Shown here one piece after another: positions 11,204 through 22,671 of a stretch of DNA of 64,000 nucleotides (the first letter of the stretch is position 1; each line of letters begins with the position of its first letter). Both the position numbers and the translations under genes were made by a program. Origin of the DNA: Neurospora intermedia. Its lineage: Eukaryota; Ascomycota; Sordariomycetes; Sordariales; Sordariaceae. The stretch lies in NCBI GenBank assembly GCA_037102815.1, contig BTPP01000006.1, positions 2,170,001 through 2,234,000 on the forward strand, in the 5' to 3' direction. Below the pieces are notes generated by a model. It was not told the origin of the DNA, did no database searches, and saw nothing but the letters and a program-made list of their open reading frames with translations.

Positions 11204-12904
11204 GATCGATAGACCCCGTCTCTCTGATCCAGGCATTTTAGAAAAAGGGACCCGATTACTGGCCAGACTCAACGGCAGAGTCGCAGGAGATATTGGTGAT
11301 GTGTGCGAGTTTCAAGTATAAGATGGTTATGGATCAGCTCAGGATGATCAGTCACACAAACCGAGTCCGCTAGTCAAGAGTTTGGGTAAAGACTGTGCTT
11401 GGGATGGGTAGGTAGGTATGGCAGAGAGGGACAGAGGACGAGTTGGTGCTATGGTGTGGGGGAGGTGATGGAATTCGGGAAAGCGGAGAAGAAGGATTAG
11501 TTTTGAGTTGTGGGGAAAACGGCGACAGGAAAAGAAGAAGAAGAAGAGGGGGGAAGTTGGGATCTTGAGTCTTCTTGTTTCAAAGAGGAAAGGGAGAAAG
11601 AGAACCGTATGATAATCCGTAGGGTGTTAGTTTACTGGCCGTTTGATTCGACGGCACTAAAGCTACAGAGTCCAATGAATGGATGACTCGTGATGAACTT
11701 CGAATACAACATCAAGTAGACAAATGACTCTTTCTTGTCTTCTCGTATTGATACAGTATTGCTTATAGGCAATCAACTACCCCGTTTTCTGCAGGCGGGT
11801 AAAAAGAGTCGGCTTTCATCTTTGCACGCTATCCAAACGTTAATGATCAATGGTCTAGACTACAGCTATGCCCTTTACCAGCCTCAAGTTCTCTACTATG
11901 AATTTACTCAACGACCAGTCGAGATGGTCCCCAATTCCCTACTACATAAAGGTAGTAAGTAACTGGAGTTAAGTAGGTACCTTAGCTTGAAGACATTCTC
12001 GTGACCTCCTCTACTATACTATACTCACTTAGTATATACGTATCTACAGGCCAACACAAATTAATATCCTCTCCATCCACAGTAAATGTATCATCTGACC
12101 ATCAATCACTCCCCTAGTTTAGTCTCTCTACGCATTGCAGCAACGTACTTCTGCCAACCCATACCTAGGGTAGGTACCTACTCAAGGGACCACCTTCCAC
12201 AAACTTACCTTACCTACATTTATTACCCAACCCCCCGCCTCCCTGTCCCAAATATAACGGGAACAACTTAGTAAACCTTCCTTTAGTATTCTTCCGTCTA
12301 ATTCCATGAACTTACCTAGAGGTAGGTACCTACCTGTTGAGATGGAAACCACCTAGGTATCGCAAGGACTCGGTCGGGGCATACCTAGCTTTTCAACTTA
12401 CGTTCCAGGGAAATCAGGCATACCTAATCAGACATACATACATATGCCCGATTCTGCTGTGGATTTTATGCCCATAAAAAGGTGTGAGAATGATGATAAT
12501 CAAGTTGTTTCTGTTGGTGAGAGAAGGATCGATGTTTCTATGCCCTAGAATACCTAGCTTTCAGTGTCTTGCCGGCTGTCTCTCGTCCCTCACTCCTTTC
12601 TTCCTTTCCATTGTTCACCCCACCCTCATCCCATCTTTTGCTTCAGCCATGTTGTTCATCCTTTTTGGTCTCCATATAACTTGTCACGGCATCTTTGATA
12701 ATCAAAAGTATTCGCAATTATGAATTATTCACGCTTTCGTTCTAATTCGGATGAACATTTTTTTTGCCACGCCTTGATCCCTCCCATCCAATCCTCGAAA
12801 TTCCATGCCACCTGTACCCAAAACCTAAAAGAAAAAAAAGAAAAAAAAAGAAAAAAGAGAAAAAAAAAGGAAAAACAACCGTACTCAAGACCCCAGGTAC
12901 ATAC
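11204..12904. other. 1.7-kb intergenic region with dispersed-repeat copy
   Basis: No gene is supported. The stretch is relatively A+T-rich and contains many TAGGTA/TACCTA-type short repeats (for example 11405-11420, 12165-12185, 12310-12335). A copy of a small dispersed repeat lies at 12361-12485. An A-rich AAAAAG tract occupies 12830-12875, next to the 3' end of the bZIP gene. Confidence 0.6.
12361..12485 (+). repeat. dispersed repeat, copy A
   Basis: This segment shares blocks in the same order with 27753-27850 (same strand) and 28024-28129 (opposite strand). Shared blocks include CGCAA(A/G)GACTC, TTTTCAACTT, CCAGGGAAATCAGGCAT, CAGACATACATA and ATTTTATGCCC. The copies differ by substitutions and small indels, so the family is old. 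No terminal repeats or coding capacity are visible. Confidence 0.65.
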
Positions 12905-15118
12905 CTACAAAGTCACAGCCATGGACAAACTCTTCCAGAACGCAGCATTAATCTCCTCCACCCTGATGCCCGGCGTCCTCCCCAGACAAATGGCTCTGTC
13001 CGTCAGTTCCTTCACCAGCTGATTAACGTCTATCGTCACTAGCATGCGTTGATTCCATATTTGCTGTGGTTGTTTGGGTGGAACCGGTAGTGGCTGCTCG
13101 AAAGACGTGGTGGTGGTGGTGGTGGTGGTGGTGGTGGTGGTATTTTCAGTAGCGGATCTTGAGGATGACTCCGAACTCCTGGAGGACAAGTTGAACATAT
13201 TGTTGCTGTTGTTATCCGGTGAGACCTCGGAGAAATCGAAGCTATTGTTTGCTTGTTGAGGAGCGCCGGTGCAAAGTGGTTTGTTTGTCGTCGTCGTACA
13301 GGGTTGTTGTTGTTGCTGTTGGTACCCGAAAAGCGGGGGATCATCGCTAATAATCGAAACAGAACTGAAGTCCATCGAAGAAGGCAGCGATTCCACGTAA
13401 GCAGCAGTTGTTGGAAGATCGCAGTTCTGACCACCAAGGGAGTCAAGATAGGCCAAGTCAAGTTCCTCCAACGACCCTGATCCTGATCCTGGTGGTCCTC
13501 CTGGTGCTTCTCCCCACCCAGCACCAGCACTACCGCCAACACCAAACTGCGCCGGATAAATCTCCACAGTGTACGAATCCGCTCCGGGAGGGATTACGAC
13601 CCCTCGTTGATGAAAGTAAAACTCGACTTCATCGCAATCATAATACGTCCCTTCAAACCCGGGCAAATACATCTTCATCTCCTTATCCAGAAAGTTGTCT
13701 CTCGCGCTATTGACAGCAGGCGGGAATGGACCCATAGCGAAGCCAGCCGTCAGTTCTGCGTGTGGTTTTAGAACGTCAATAGTCCCCTGATTACCGAGCT
13801 GCAAGTTACATTGCATCTTCATGCCCGCTTCTGACGTGAGGGTGCTGCTCCAGGGTCCTCCGGGTCCACTTTGGTGCAAGTTGTGCGTTCCGGCCCCGCC
13901 GAGATGGTAAAAGGGGTACTGCCAGTTGTAGAGGCTCTCGCCGGCCCTCCTGGCAATGGCTCTGCACGTTCGTTGGAAGATCATGTCGGGCGACTCAAAG
14001 AGGAAACAGAAGCCGAAGGTTCTGTTGAGCTGGTCGAGCGGCGGGTTGGGCATGGTGACCAGCATATGGGCGCGCTCTACGGCGAAGCGTTGGTAGCGGC
14101 GGCCGAAGGTGGTTTCGTGCGAGGCGTAGGACAATGGCGTGGGAAGGGAGGAGTAGGGGGATGGAATTGGTGGGTGTAGTTGGGCTAGGGGTTGTTGGGT
14201 GAGGAAGTCGAGGTCGAAGTCTATTGTGGCAAAGTCGAAGGCCTTGGGGATAGATGGGGCGGTGGTGGTTGGAAGGAATTCGGCTGCTTGGCTGGTGGTT
14301 GGTATGGAGATACTCAAGTCGGTGCCCGGGGCAGTGGTCAAGTAACTTTGAGAAATTGGCTCGTGAGTGATGGTGAGGCCTGGATAAAGCTGAGGGGGTG
14401 GCTCGGTGGCTGATGGTTCCGTCGCATTCTCCGGCGAATTCCTTTGACTCTCTGGCTGTAAAGTTCCCTTTCGCCTACGATGACTTCCAATGGACTCAGT
14501 TGTGCTCGTGCTTCCTCGTCGCCGTCCTTCTCCATGATGATCATTTGCGTCAATGTCATCACCGCCGGCTTGTGTGATAGTGATGAATGTTTTCTTGGTA
14601 GCGAGGAGTTGTCTGCCTAATTCTGTAGAGTTGTCTAGTAAACCACTGGCGACGGCAAAGTCATAGAATTCCATAAAAGCATTGCTCATTTCCCGGTTGA
14701 CCTGCTGTAAATTCTCGACTTGTTTCTCCAATGTTTGTATAGTCGTCTCTTTGCGGTTCCGGTATGCGCGCTGTGCCAGACGTATCTGGGTTCGTCGACG
14801 CTACAGGACCATCAGCATCACCACTTTCAGACTACAATTGTGATGTGGACTCACGTCAGCCGCAGTCTCATCACTGACGTCTAACCGCGGACGTCCGCGG
14901 GCCCGTTTAGTTTCATCCTTTTCGCGTGTCCCGACTTCTTCCTCTTGTAGTCTTGGACGTTTCCGCGGACCGCCCTCTTCAGGTCGTTGGCTTGCAACAG
15001 TAGAGCGTGACTGACGAGTCAATCGGGATCGAGCCCGTGTCTGGGCGAGGGGGTCAGGATAGGTCTCGGCGCCGAGTATTGCTAGGTCGCCTCCAGGATA
15101 TCGCATCATGGACTTCAT
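12905..15118 (-). CDS. fungal bZIP transcription factor with DUF3425-like region
   Basis: Nuclear DNA-binding protein of about 719 residues. Exon 1 is 15118-14855 and exon 2 is 14800-12905, spliced inside the basic region. Residues about 74-106 read RGRPRLDVSDETAAD then RRRTQIRLAQRAYRNRK, the Yap-like basic region, followed by a leucine zipper starting ETTIQTLEKQVENLQ. Residues about 318-490 contain FGFCFLFESPDMIFQRTCRAI-like sequence typical of the DUF3425 region that accompanies many fungal bZIP factors. The C-terminal half is low complexity: poly-Gln, and poly-Thr from a (GTG)n tract at 13110-13143. Start codons at 15118, 15109 and 15106 are all possible. An upstream ORF ends in a TGA overlapping the first ATG. 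The specific target pathway is unknown. Confidence 0.85.
13110..13143. repeat. (GTG)n trinucleotide repeat in bZIP coding region
   Basis: About 11 consecutive GTG units on the plus strand, read as ACC (Thr) on the coding strand. It creates a poly-Thr tract in the disordered C-terminal half of the bZIP protein and is likely length-variable. Confidence 0.85.
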
Positions 15119-16929
15119 AGTCGATGATTGTTGGGTTTAAGATGAAGCTGGAGACTGAGACTGATGATGGACGAACAGTGAAAGATGACAACTTGAAAGA
15201 TGCTTCGAAGTCTGACGGTTGAGCTGAAGGGGAAGGAACGCCAAGACCTGGGGTAGGAGTTGCCTGGAGCTGAGTGATGCTGCTGCGGCAGTCGCAGGCT
15301 GGAAATGGAGCGGTTCTCACAACTGAAACGGGCACAATGTGTAGCAACGTGTAGGTACGTGACCAAACAAACTGAACCGCATCCAGTGTTCAAATTGTAG
15401 TAGTTGCGTAGGTATTCACAAAACATACACACTTTGTTGGACATCTGGAAAGACGTTGAGTAAAATGTTGACGATCTGATAAGATGCATGGCGGTTGAGA
15501 TGGGATCCCCTTGACCGTTTCAGTCCCGGCTGTTTTCCGATTACTGATCATCAGAATGTGGACCGTGCCAGGTACAGGGTACTCGATCTCAGTAGGTCAT
15601 CAAGCCTTGAGATCGAGTACCGACTACCTTGACCTTAGCCTCAAACTGACTGGTGGAGGACACGCCCTTTACTCACTAAACGACCTTACCCAACTTGAAC
15701 CTGTATCAACACGTTGTGGGGAATGGACAAACAGCATCTTGACAAGATCCATGCTTTGAGATTTCTCGGTTTGGTCTGCCGGTAAAGACATACCCAGGAT
15801 CGATATTCTCGAAGCCATCATGTTCCGGCATAGGGGGGCGAAATGCGAATCTGTCAGATAGTCAGCAAGGAGCAATGACCAAATCCTCGATGAAGCCGGG
15901 AGCTGGGCGGCGCGAATATGACAAATTCGACAGCAAGCGCACCGGATGTTGATTTAAGCTTCCAGTCTTGCTCGGGTCGGTCTAAGGTGGAGTTCAAATG
16001 GAAGCCGTTCATCCCGTGTCCAACGACCTCGCCCCGAGCCGATTCCACTTTCTGGAGTCCGGGAGCCGCAGCGCCCAGCTCAGCCCTGTTAGGTGGGCCC
16101 CTTTGTAACTGGAGTCTGTCAAAATTCCAAACAGAGATCGAGCGGCGATCAGGGGCATTTTGTGTTGATTTATCCCCCGGCAAGCCCGGCTTGCCTTGAA
16201 CAATTGGAATACATAACACGCTGTTTTGCTGTTCATCGCCAGGACGCCCTTGTAGACATAAGACATCATGGCTTGTTCCGCTCTTTGAAATCCAATTACA
16301 CAACGGACAGCTCTTTTGAACAGCGATCGTTGAACAGCGCCACGCTCACCACTGCAGAGTGCTAGCTCAGCCGCTCTGAGGTCGGACTCGAGGTTAGGTC
16401 CATTCAGGTTGTTGCTGGCCAATGGCACTTGCTGATTCCACGGGAGGGCGCCCTTGTTAAAGTTCAAGTACCTCTAAGCCATTCCTCAGCACGAAAAAGA
16501 CTTTAATACTAACTACGACTGCCGAATTGGCGGATGCCTGCAGTGGATGCGCTCCCGCAAAAGTCCCCAGCAAGCGCAGTGCCCAACTGGGGAAGTTGGA
16601 GCATCCACTTGCACTTTGCATTTGCATGTTCATCCCACCCACCTGCCGGTTGCCATTTCCCACTAGACGGGTCCATCTCCAAAATCTCTAGTCTCTCGTT
16701 TTGGGTCCTTGGGTGGGATAGTATCGTGTGTGGTTTTTTCCCGTCTTCTTTCTCTTGTTTCAAAATCTCCTGTCCTCCAATATACATACCCCTTCGAATA
16801 TTATTTCTTTCCTCCTGGCCCTAGTCCTCTTCCCAGGACAGCCAAGAAGCTGCTGACGCTCCGCCCTCAAACTCCCCCGTTCGCTTGCTGTCTTCGTTGG
16901 CGATCCCCGGTCGCCCTCCAGTCGCCGCC
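15119..16929. other. divergent promoter region between bZIP and kinase genes
   Basis: About 1.8 kb between divergently transcribed genes. It contains a perfect 14-bp inverted repeat at 15578-15621 and, next to the bZIP start, a 124-codon upstream frame (15489-15115, minus). Several open frames of 90-150 codons occur here, but none has codon bias, domain similarity or supporting splice sites that would make me call a gene. Confidence 0.5.
15578..15621. repeat. perfect 14-bp inverted repeat (hairpin)
   Basis: GGTACTCGATCTCA at 15578-15591 is followed after 16 nt by its exact reverse complement at 15608-15621. It could be a cruciform, a palindromic regulator site or a relic of a small element. 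It sits about 460 bp upstream of the bZIP start. Confidence 0.8.
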
Positions 16930-19462
16930 ATGATGCGGTCTGAGTCACGAAACGGTTGGAACAAAGTCCTGCCCACCACCCATTCAGGACGAGTTGAACG
17001 ATTGTCACACCAGGAACTCGAGGCCTACGAGAAGGACATCATCAAAGAGTGGGAGTCATCACCAGGTCACTGGTCCGGAATGTGCGTACAGTTGAATTCC
17101 TTCCTACCCTCTTCCCCAAATTTTGTACCTTTCCCTCGTCCAGGAACTTGGCTAATTTGTATCCAGAGGAAAACACACAGATACCACCCCCGAACACCTT
17201 GAAAAAGCGAAGCGGCATCACGACCAGTTCAAAAACAATCTCAATCACCAACTGGGCCGCGGGAGCTATGGCGTCGTCGACAAAGTCCACCTCACTTACA
17301 AGCACCGCTCAATACGCTTGGCACGCAAGTATATTCCCCAACGACGGAATATTCTACTGGAAACCCTACGGCATGAGGTCAAGGTGATGGACAAGCTTGA
17401 CCATGAACACATTGTCAAACTCATTGGTTCTTATTGCTACCGCAATGTACCTGAGCTGTACCTCTTGCTGTGGCCTGTCGCCGTGTGCAATTTGGATGAC
17501 CTGTTTAACGACCTGCATCTTCTCCAGACCGGCCAAGACGATCGCCATGAAATTCTCTCTCGCCTGGCCACACTTGATCTGACTGACCTGGACGCCTTTG
17601 AGTACACCTACCTCCCCAGCAAGCATGTATCCCCTTCGTACGGAAATCGTTGCTTGTTTAGGTACATGCGCCAGATGATGGGCTGCCTCACCCGCGCCCT
17701 GGCCTATCTACACAAGTCCGACGTGCGCCATCTGGACCTCAAGCCCGGCAATATCCTCTTAAGCCCTGGAAGAGTCTACCTGGCGGACTTCGGCATAGCA
17801 AGAGACGTGCATGACCGGGAAAACACTCTTACTCTCGGGCAACAGGGAACCCCCAAGTGGAGAGCTCCCGAGGTCAGCCGCGTTAGTGATGAGTGGTCGA
17901 TGCGGGCTGCGGATGTCTACTCTCTCGGAATGGTGTTGCTGAACATCTCAACGGTTGTATATGGCGCCAAGATAGCCGACTTTGATCATGTTGCCGGAAA
18001 GCTGCCAGAACATGGAAGAGATGCACTACTCGACCAGTTCTTGGGCCATCTTGAAAGGCACGCGCTTGCAACCCAGGAATACAAGGACTCTGAAGCACAT
18101 ACAGTGGGTCCGAAGCACACAGTCAATCTGATCAGGAGAATGTCGTCCACCGCACCATCAGAGCGACCTGCGGCGGACGAGGCTGATCTCGAGCTGGTTG
18201 AACTAGGTGGTATTGAGCAGGTATATCATGCTTCCTGCTGCAAGAGGAGCAGCCGCTTCTTGACTGAAAAGCTTGACTCGCGCCTCAGGCGTGTCACTGA
18301 AGATGCCAAGCGAATACGAGACGAGCACGAAAAGATCATCAAGAGGCTAGCTGAGCTCGAAGCAAAAGATGCCACCTACGAAGCTCGGATTAGGAACGAG
18401 ACAGCGCATGTCGCTGAGAGGTACAAACAGAAATGTGAGCAACTGGAGAAGAGGCTGGAAAACGAATCCGAGGAAAGAAAGAGGCTCGAGGCTAGCTTGA
18501 TTGAACTCCAAACTGGTAAAAGGTACGGAGTTCCAACCGCCTCGCGCCGAACCACCACTTCTTCATCTGTATCGACGAAAGCGATTCCTGCCCCGAGCGG
18601 TTTGAAGATGCCATCGAGACCACCAACGCACCCTCTGCCAACAATTTCGTCATCAAACCCCATCCTACAAACTCTCGTCAAAATGCCCACCCCAATCGCC
18701 GATCGTACTGCTCGTCCAAGCTACTCCCAAGCCGTCTCAATTGGTACTAGCAGTATTCCCGTACCGCAGACCGCGACTCGTCGAGATTCAGTACGCCGAG
18801 ACTCCATCATCCGTCCAGCTAACCTACTCCACTCGCCAATCCCGGCTGCAGGGCCCAAGAGAAGTCCAACGCTTGAGGTTGCTCCCGTCAACTATCCGCT
18901 GCGATCCAGCACTTCAGCTTCCCGCTTACCTCGAGCCGTCAACCCTGCCACACCTATTAGGTCCAGCACGCCTAGCACGCCGCGATACAATCGCAACACC
19001 TCTTCAGCCGATAGCACTCAGCATAGCATGACGAGTTCGACCCTCAGCCTGAGCAGATCGCGTAATGACGACCTCAGCATGCCAACAACGGTCGAAAACA
19101 CTCCCAATGTCTACAGTCTGTCTCCCGGCCGAATCGCCAAGGAGTCGGACGAGATGGTACCCAGACTTGCCGATAGCGATTCTGCAACTGCCATTCGAGT
19201 AGATGGTGTCGGTCTTGGGTTAGGTTATGAAGAGGATATCAAACGAGCGGAGAGTGTTGCTTCTCAAGACGATCACGAAGAGAACGAAGAGCGTGACATG
19301 CGAGACGACTCTAGTGATGTCAGCTTCGCTCCTTCTACAAATACTGCACCTTCCATTGGGCGTGATTCCGGTCGTACAGCCATTCAGAGAAAGATCCCTT
19401 CAATGCCCACCGCACCCAGTTGGGCAGATGTGGCCAGGACCATACCCCAGTTGCAAATTTAA
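16930..19462 (+). CDS. serine/threonine protein kinase with coiled coil and Ser-rich tail
   Basis: Protein of about 815 residues. Exon 1 is 16930-17081 and exon 2 is 17167-19462; the splice joins phase 2 to yield KHTDTTPEHLEKAKRHHDQF. The kinase domain spans residues about 78-360: glycine loop GRGSYGVV (about 81-88), a Lys in LARKYI, catalytic loop HLDLKPGN (about 238), DFG (about 257) and GTPKWRAPEV in the activation segment, so it should be active. HLDLKPGN has Leu where most kinases have Arg before the catalytic Asp (non-RD type). Residues about 385-460 form a coiled coil, and the rest is Ser/Thr/Pro-rich and probably disordered. I do not recognise a named orthologue. The start may also be the second ATG at 16933. 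Confidence 0.88.
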
Positions 19463-20697
19463 CCGGGGTCCGAAGAAAGCAAGGATATTGGATAATAATC
19501 CTGAATTATTGGATGACATCGATATGGGTTATGGTTAGGGTTGTGAATGTTTGAGGGTGTTGAGAAGGATGGAGCACAGGATTGGTGTTCCCACCAAGAC
19601 CCTCTGGTAGCAAATGCTTTATTGATGGGTGGTGTAAGATGAAGACAGGGCAAATGGAAATGTCCATGGAAGAGAAAGCGAAGCTTATTAGGAATGGACC
19701 AAGATAGAATCATTGTCGTGGATGATCGCGAAATGATTATCAGTAGTCGTCACTATATAGATAGCTAGCGACCACAACAGATAGTACCAACCACCCAAAG
19801 ATGCCGGCAGTGTGGAAGAGGTGAAAAAGTGATATGTAAAAGCCACACCAACAAACCCAACACACCGAAAAGTACGGTGGACAGACGGGATCTGTCAATG
19901 ATGCACCGTAGCGACCCAAACAAACATATATTTCGACCGAAAGATCCTGCTTCTCTCGTAGAGTCCTATGGATCTGAATTGACTCGTGTGCCATCCAACA
20001 TCTCGCCTCGGTAGTTGGCTGGCTGACTTATGAATATCACCAATTACACCAGTCATCATCACAGCCTCCAGTCCCCAATCTCTCTTCGTTCCTGGTTCTG
20101 CTACCGACCCCGCCTCTAATACTACTTACTCGATCCTACATATGTAGAACTCCGCACCAGGTGCACGTTGACGTAACAAATCCCACCCATCAACCTTACC
20201 AAGCCTGCAGCGGAGTAAGTACATAACTTAGAAACACCGATCGAAAGGTAGTAATCTTGAAGGCAGGATTCAACAATGAGGATCAAGGAAGGACCTGGAA
20301 GACCACGGGGTGCGTGGTTCATGAACTAGTTCTAATTCTTGCCTGCTGTGCTACTATCTATCCATCGTTTAGTCTACTGTCTTCCTTTCACATATATAAA
20401 TTGCAACAAAACTCTATATCTTGCATCACTCACTTACTGACTAACACACCTCAACCAGGCTTCTCAATTCCAACCCTGACTGAACCCGCTGAAGTTCACC
20501 AGTCTCCCCCTCACCACCACCAACACCAACGAACCTCACACTCTTCCTCCTTTTACTCCTTTTTGTCGTCGGACATCGCAGCGATGATGTTGTCTTTTTC
20601 GTCGTTGCCACCATAGAGGTAGGTAACCCCAATCCTAATAATAACAACCCCAATAATGCTTCAAGCAACCAGCTCATATCTGCTGCCGCTCCTGACT
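19463..20697. other. intergenic region downstream of the kinase gene
   Basis: About 1.2 kb between the kinase 3' end and the tentative minus-strand gene. It holds no convincing ORF. A TTAGGG-like fragment occurs near 19530 and an ATATAAATTGC stretch near 20394. Confidence 0.4.
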
Positions 20698-21395
20698 TTA
20701 ATACTGTTGAAAAGGGTGTAGCTGTAACAGTGTGAACAAGGCTCCCCCTCCGACGATGATGATAATGACTTTGATGGCTTCGACTATGACTTAGTAATGC
20801 TGCCACCAAGATCTGTAAGTTCCTTGGTGGTCGGAGGAGACGGGGGGATGTGGGGATGAATGGTGATGGTGATGCTGAGCTCAATAGGCGTGGTGGTTTC
20901 GCTACTTGTTATTAGTTTTTGTTCATTTCTGTTCTTGAAGCTTGGATGCTTGAATGCTTGGATGCTTGAATGCTTGAATGCTTGAATGCTTTGTCAAGTG
21001 GGGAGAGAGGACTTGGAATGCATTGAAGTTGTTAAGGTGAATGGGGAAGGAGAAGACGTACCTTGGAAAGAAATACCCCCCCTCGGTCTTCCCACCACCA
21101 TCTCTACCTCTGATGACCTCCTCTGATGGTCTTCCTTTGCTGGTACGCTTTGGTGGTCCCCACCACCGCTACCGTGGGTTTGCAGACCATTCAACCGGAC
21201 AATTAACTCCTGCCTTCTCTGGATCTGCTGCGGTTGCTCATGTGAAAGGTCGACGCTGGAACGGCCTGCTTCAACGGGCAGGCTGTGGTGGTATGACTCA
21301 TAGGGATGTTCATCCCCTGCTGCGGCAAAGAAGAGGAGAGTCAAGACGGTGAGGAGGATGGCGAGGGTTGTTTCTCCGGAGAGGAATGGCTGCAT
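20698..21395 (-). CDS. tentative small secreted or membrane protein
   Basis: Low-confidence gene. Exon 1 (21395-21062) begins with ATG in an A-rich context and encodes an N-terminal hydrophobic segment, TTLAILLTVLTLLFFAAA, like a signal peptide or anchor, then a polar stretch (EQPQQIQRRQELIVRLNG). It ends at a strong donor, GTACGT, at 21061. Two acceptors keep the frame. One, after TACTAAGTCATAG near 20792, gives a second membrane helix (AIKVIIIIVGGGALFTLL) and a stop at 20698. The other, at 20875, gives a longer basic tail ending at 20441. I cannot choose between them, and the whole gene may be spurious. The intron contains an 8-bp tandem repeat. Confidence 0.3.
20941..20988. repeat. 8-bp tandem repeat, six units
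   Basis: Six head-to-tail copies of CTTGRATG (R alternates G/A in the first copies). On the minus strand it would lie in the intron of the tentative gene at 20698-21395. Confidence 0.85.
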
Positions 21396-22671
21396 TTTTT
21401 TTGGTCTCTTTTGTGCTTGCGGTATCGAGGACCGGTAAAGGGTATCTCGTCCCTTGGAATTGGGTTTGGGTATCCTATTTCTGTTTTATGGATGTGGGTG
21501 TTGGTTTTTGGTTTTGGTGTTGGGGTGTTGATGTTGTCTTCTAGGCAGGCAGGCAGGCAGGCGGTAGGTAGGTAGTTGAAATGGGTATGTTGACGTGGTG
21601 ATATCAAGTTGGAGGCGGTGATGGGGAAAAAAAAAGCAAGTGTAGTCGATTGTGGTTTGGGTTAGTCCGCGGAGGTTTAGGTCCGCCTATGGTATGACAG
21701 CGAGGTGTAGTAGATAAGGGGAGTATGTTGTAGCTCGTAACACGGAGGATTGACGGGAAGGTAGAAGGATGTACAGATGCCGGCTGGTTCGAAGATGAAG
21801 TGTATAATCGCTGAATATCAAAACTTTTCTGAACAAACAGACTTGACTGATGGATTGATGGATCGTTTTGAAGGAGGAAAGATCTCAGGCATACCAAAAC
21901 AACGAAGGCAACAAGAAACCTTTTATTTCTTTTTCTGCAATCCCTATCTCTCCCCGCTTTCTTCCCCTCATCATCTCATCCCCGCCATGCGACCGAGTGC
22001 ATGTTGTGCATTTGATAAAGATCAAGTCCGGATCGATGGCGTAGGATATGCATCCGGACTCGGTTTCTCGGCTTATCAGAAACGTGCGACCGGTCAAAGC
22101 GACCCGGACTTGCGCTCGGTTACCACTCGGACGGAGTGGAATGAATGCTCGAAAGCCTGCGTTGAAGCCTAACGGTCGCAGGTTGCCATCTTTATGTACG
22201 TAAGTACATATGTATGTATGAGCATGCAATAAGTAGGCGAACCAGAACCGAGAGGCTGGGCGTGCCAATCGCAACCGTTCTTGGTGTTCCTGGCCGAGTT
22301 TTGTTTTGATTTTTGACATCTTCCCTTTGGATGTCTCACGTCAATAAACCGCCTCATTTCTTTCACTTGCATTGCCGAGCACCCATCAGAGCCTTCTATT
22401 TTGTAGGACCTTCCCCTTCCATTACCCCGCCGCAATGATAAACTGTTTGCGGCGAACAAATGGTTTAAATTCCCGATAAGTCTTCTGTTTATCCCCGAGT
22501 TCCCTCCCCAAACTCCAATCAGGCTCGCATGCGCATGCGTAAACCTATGCGTAGTGCACCTCAAAATGCACAGAATGCATGTCACACAGCTTGCATCCCC
22601 CAAGCCACATGTTTACCTACCTTATCTACCCTATCGTTTCACTCTTGCTTCCGAGCACCGACCGGAAATAA
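21396..22671. other. intergenic region with AGGC/TAGG simple repeats
   Basis: About 1.3 kb without a supported gene. Simple repeats (AGGC)n then (GTAG)n lie at 21543-21574. Frames of up to 144 codons are present on both strands but look like noise. Confidence 0.45.

Noticed and set aside
16009-16467. 152-codon minus-strand frame upstream of the kinase gene
   Set aside because: No recognisable motif and several overlapping frames of similar size on both strands, as expected by chance in GC-balanced DNA.
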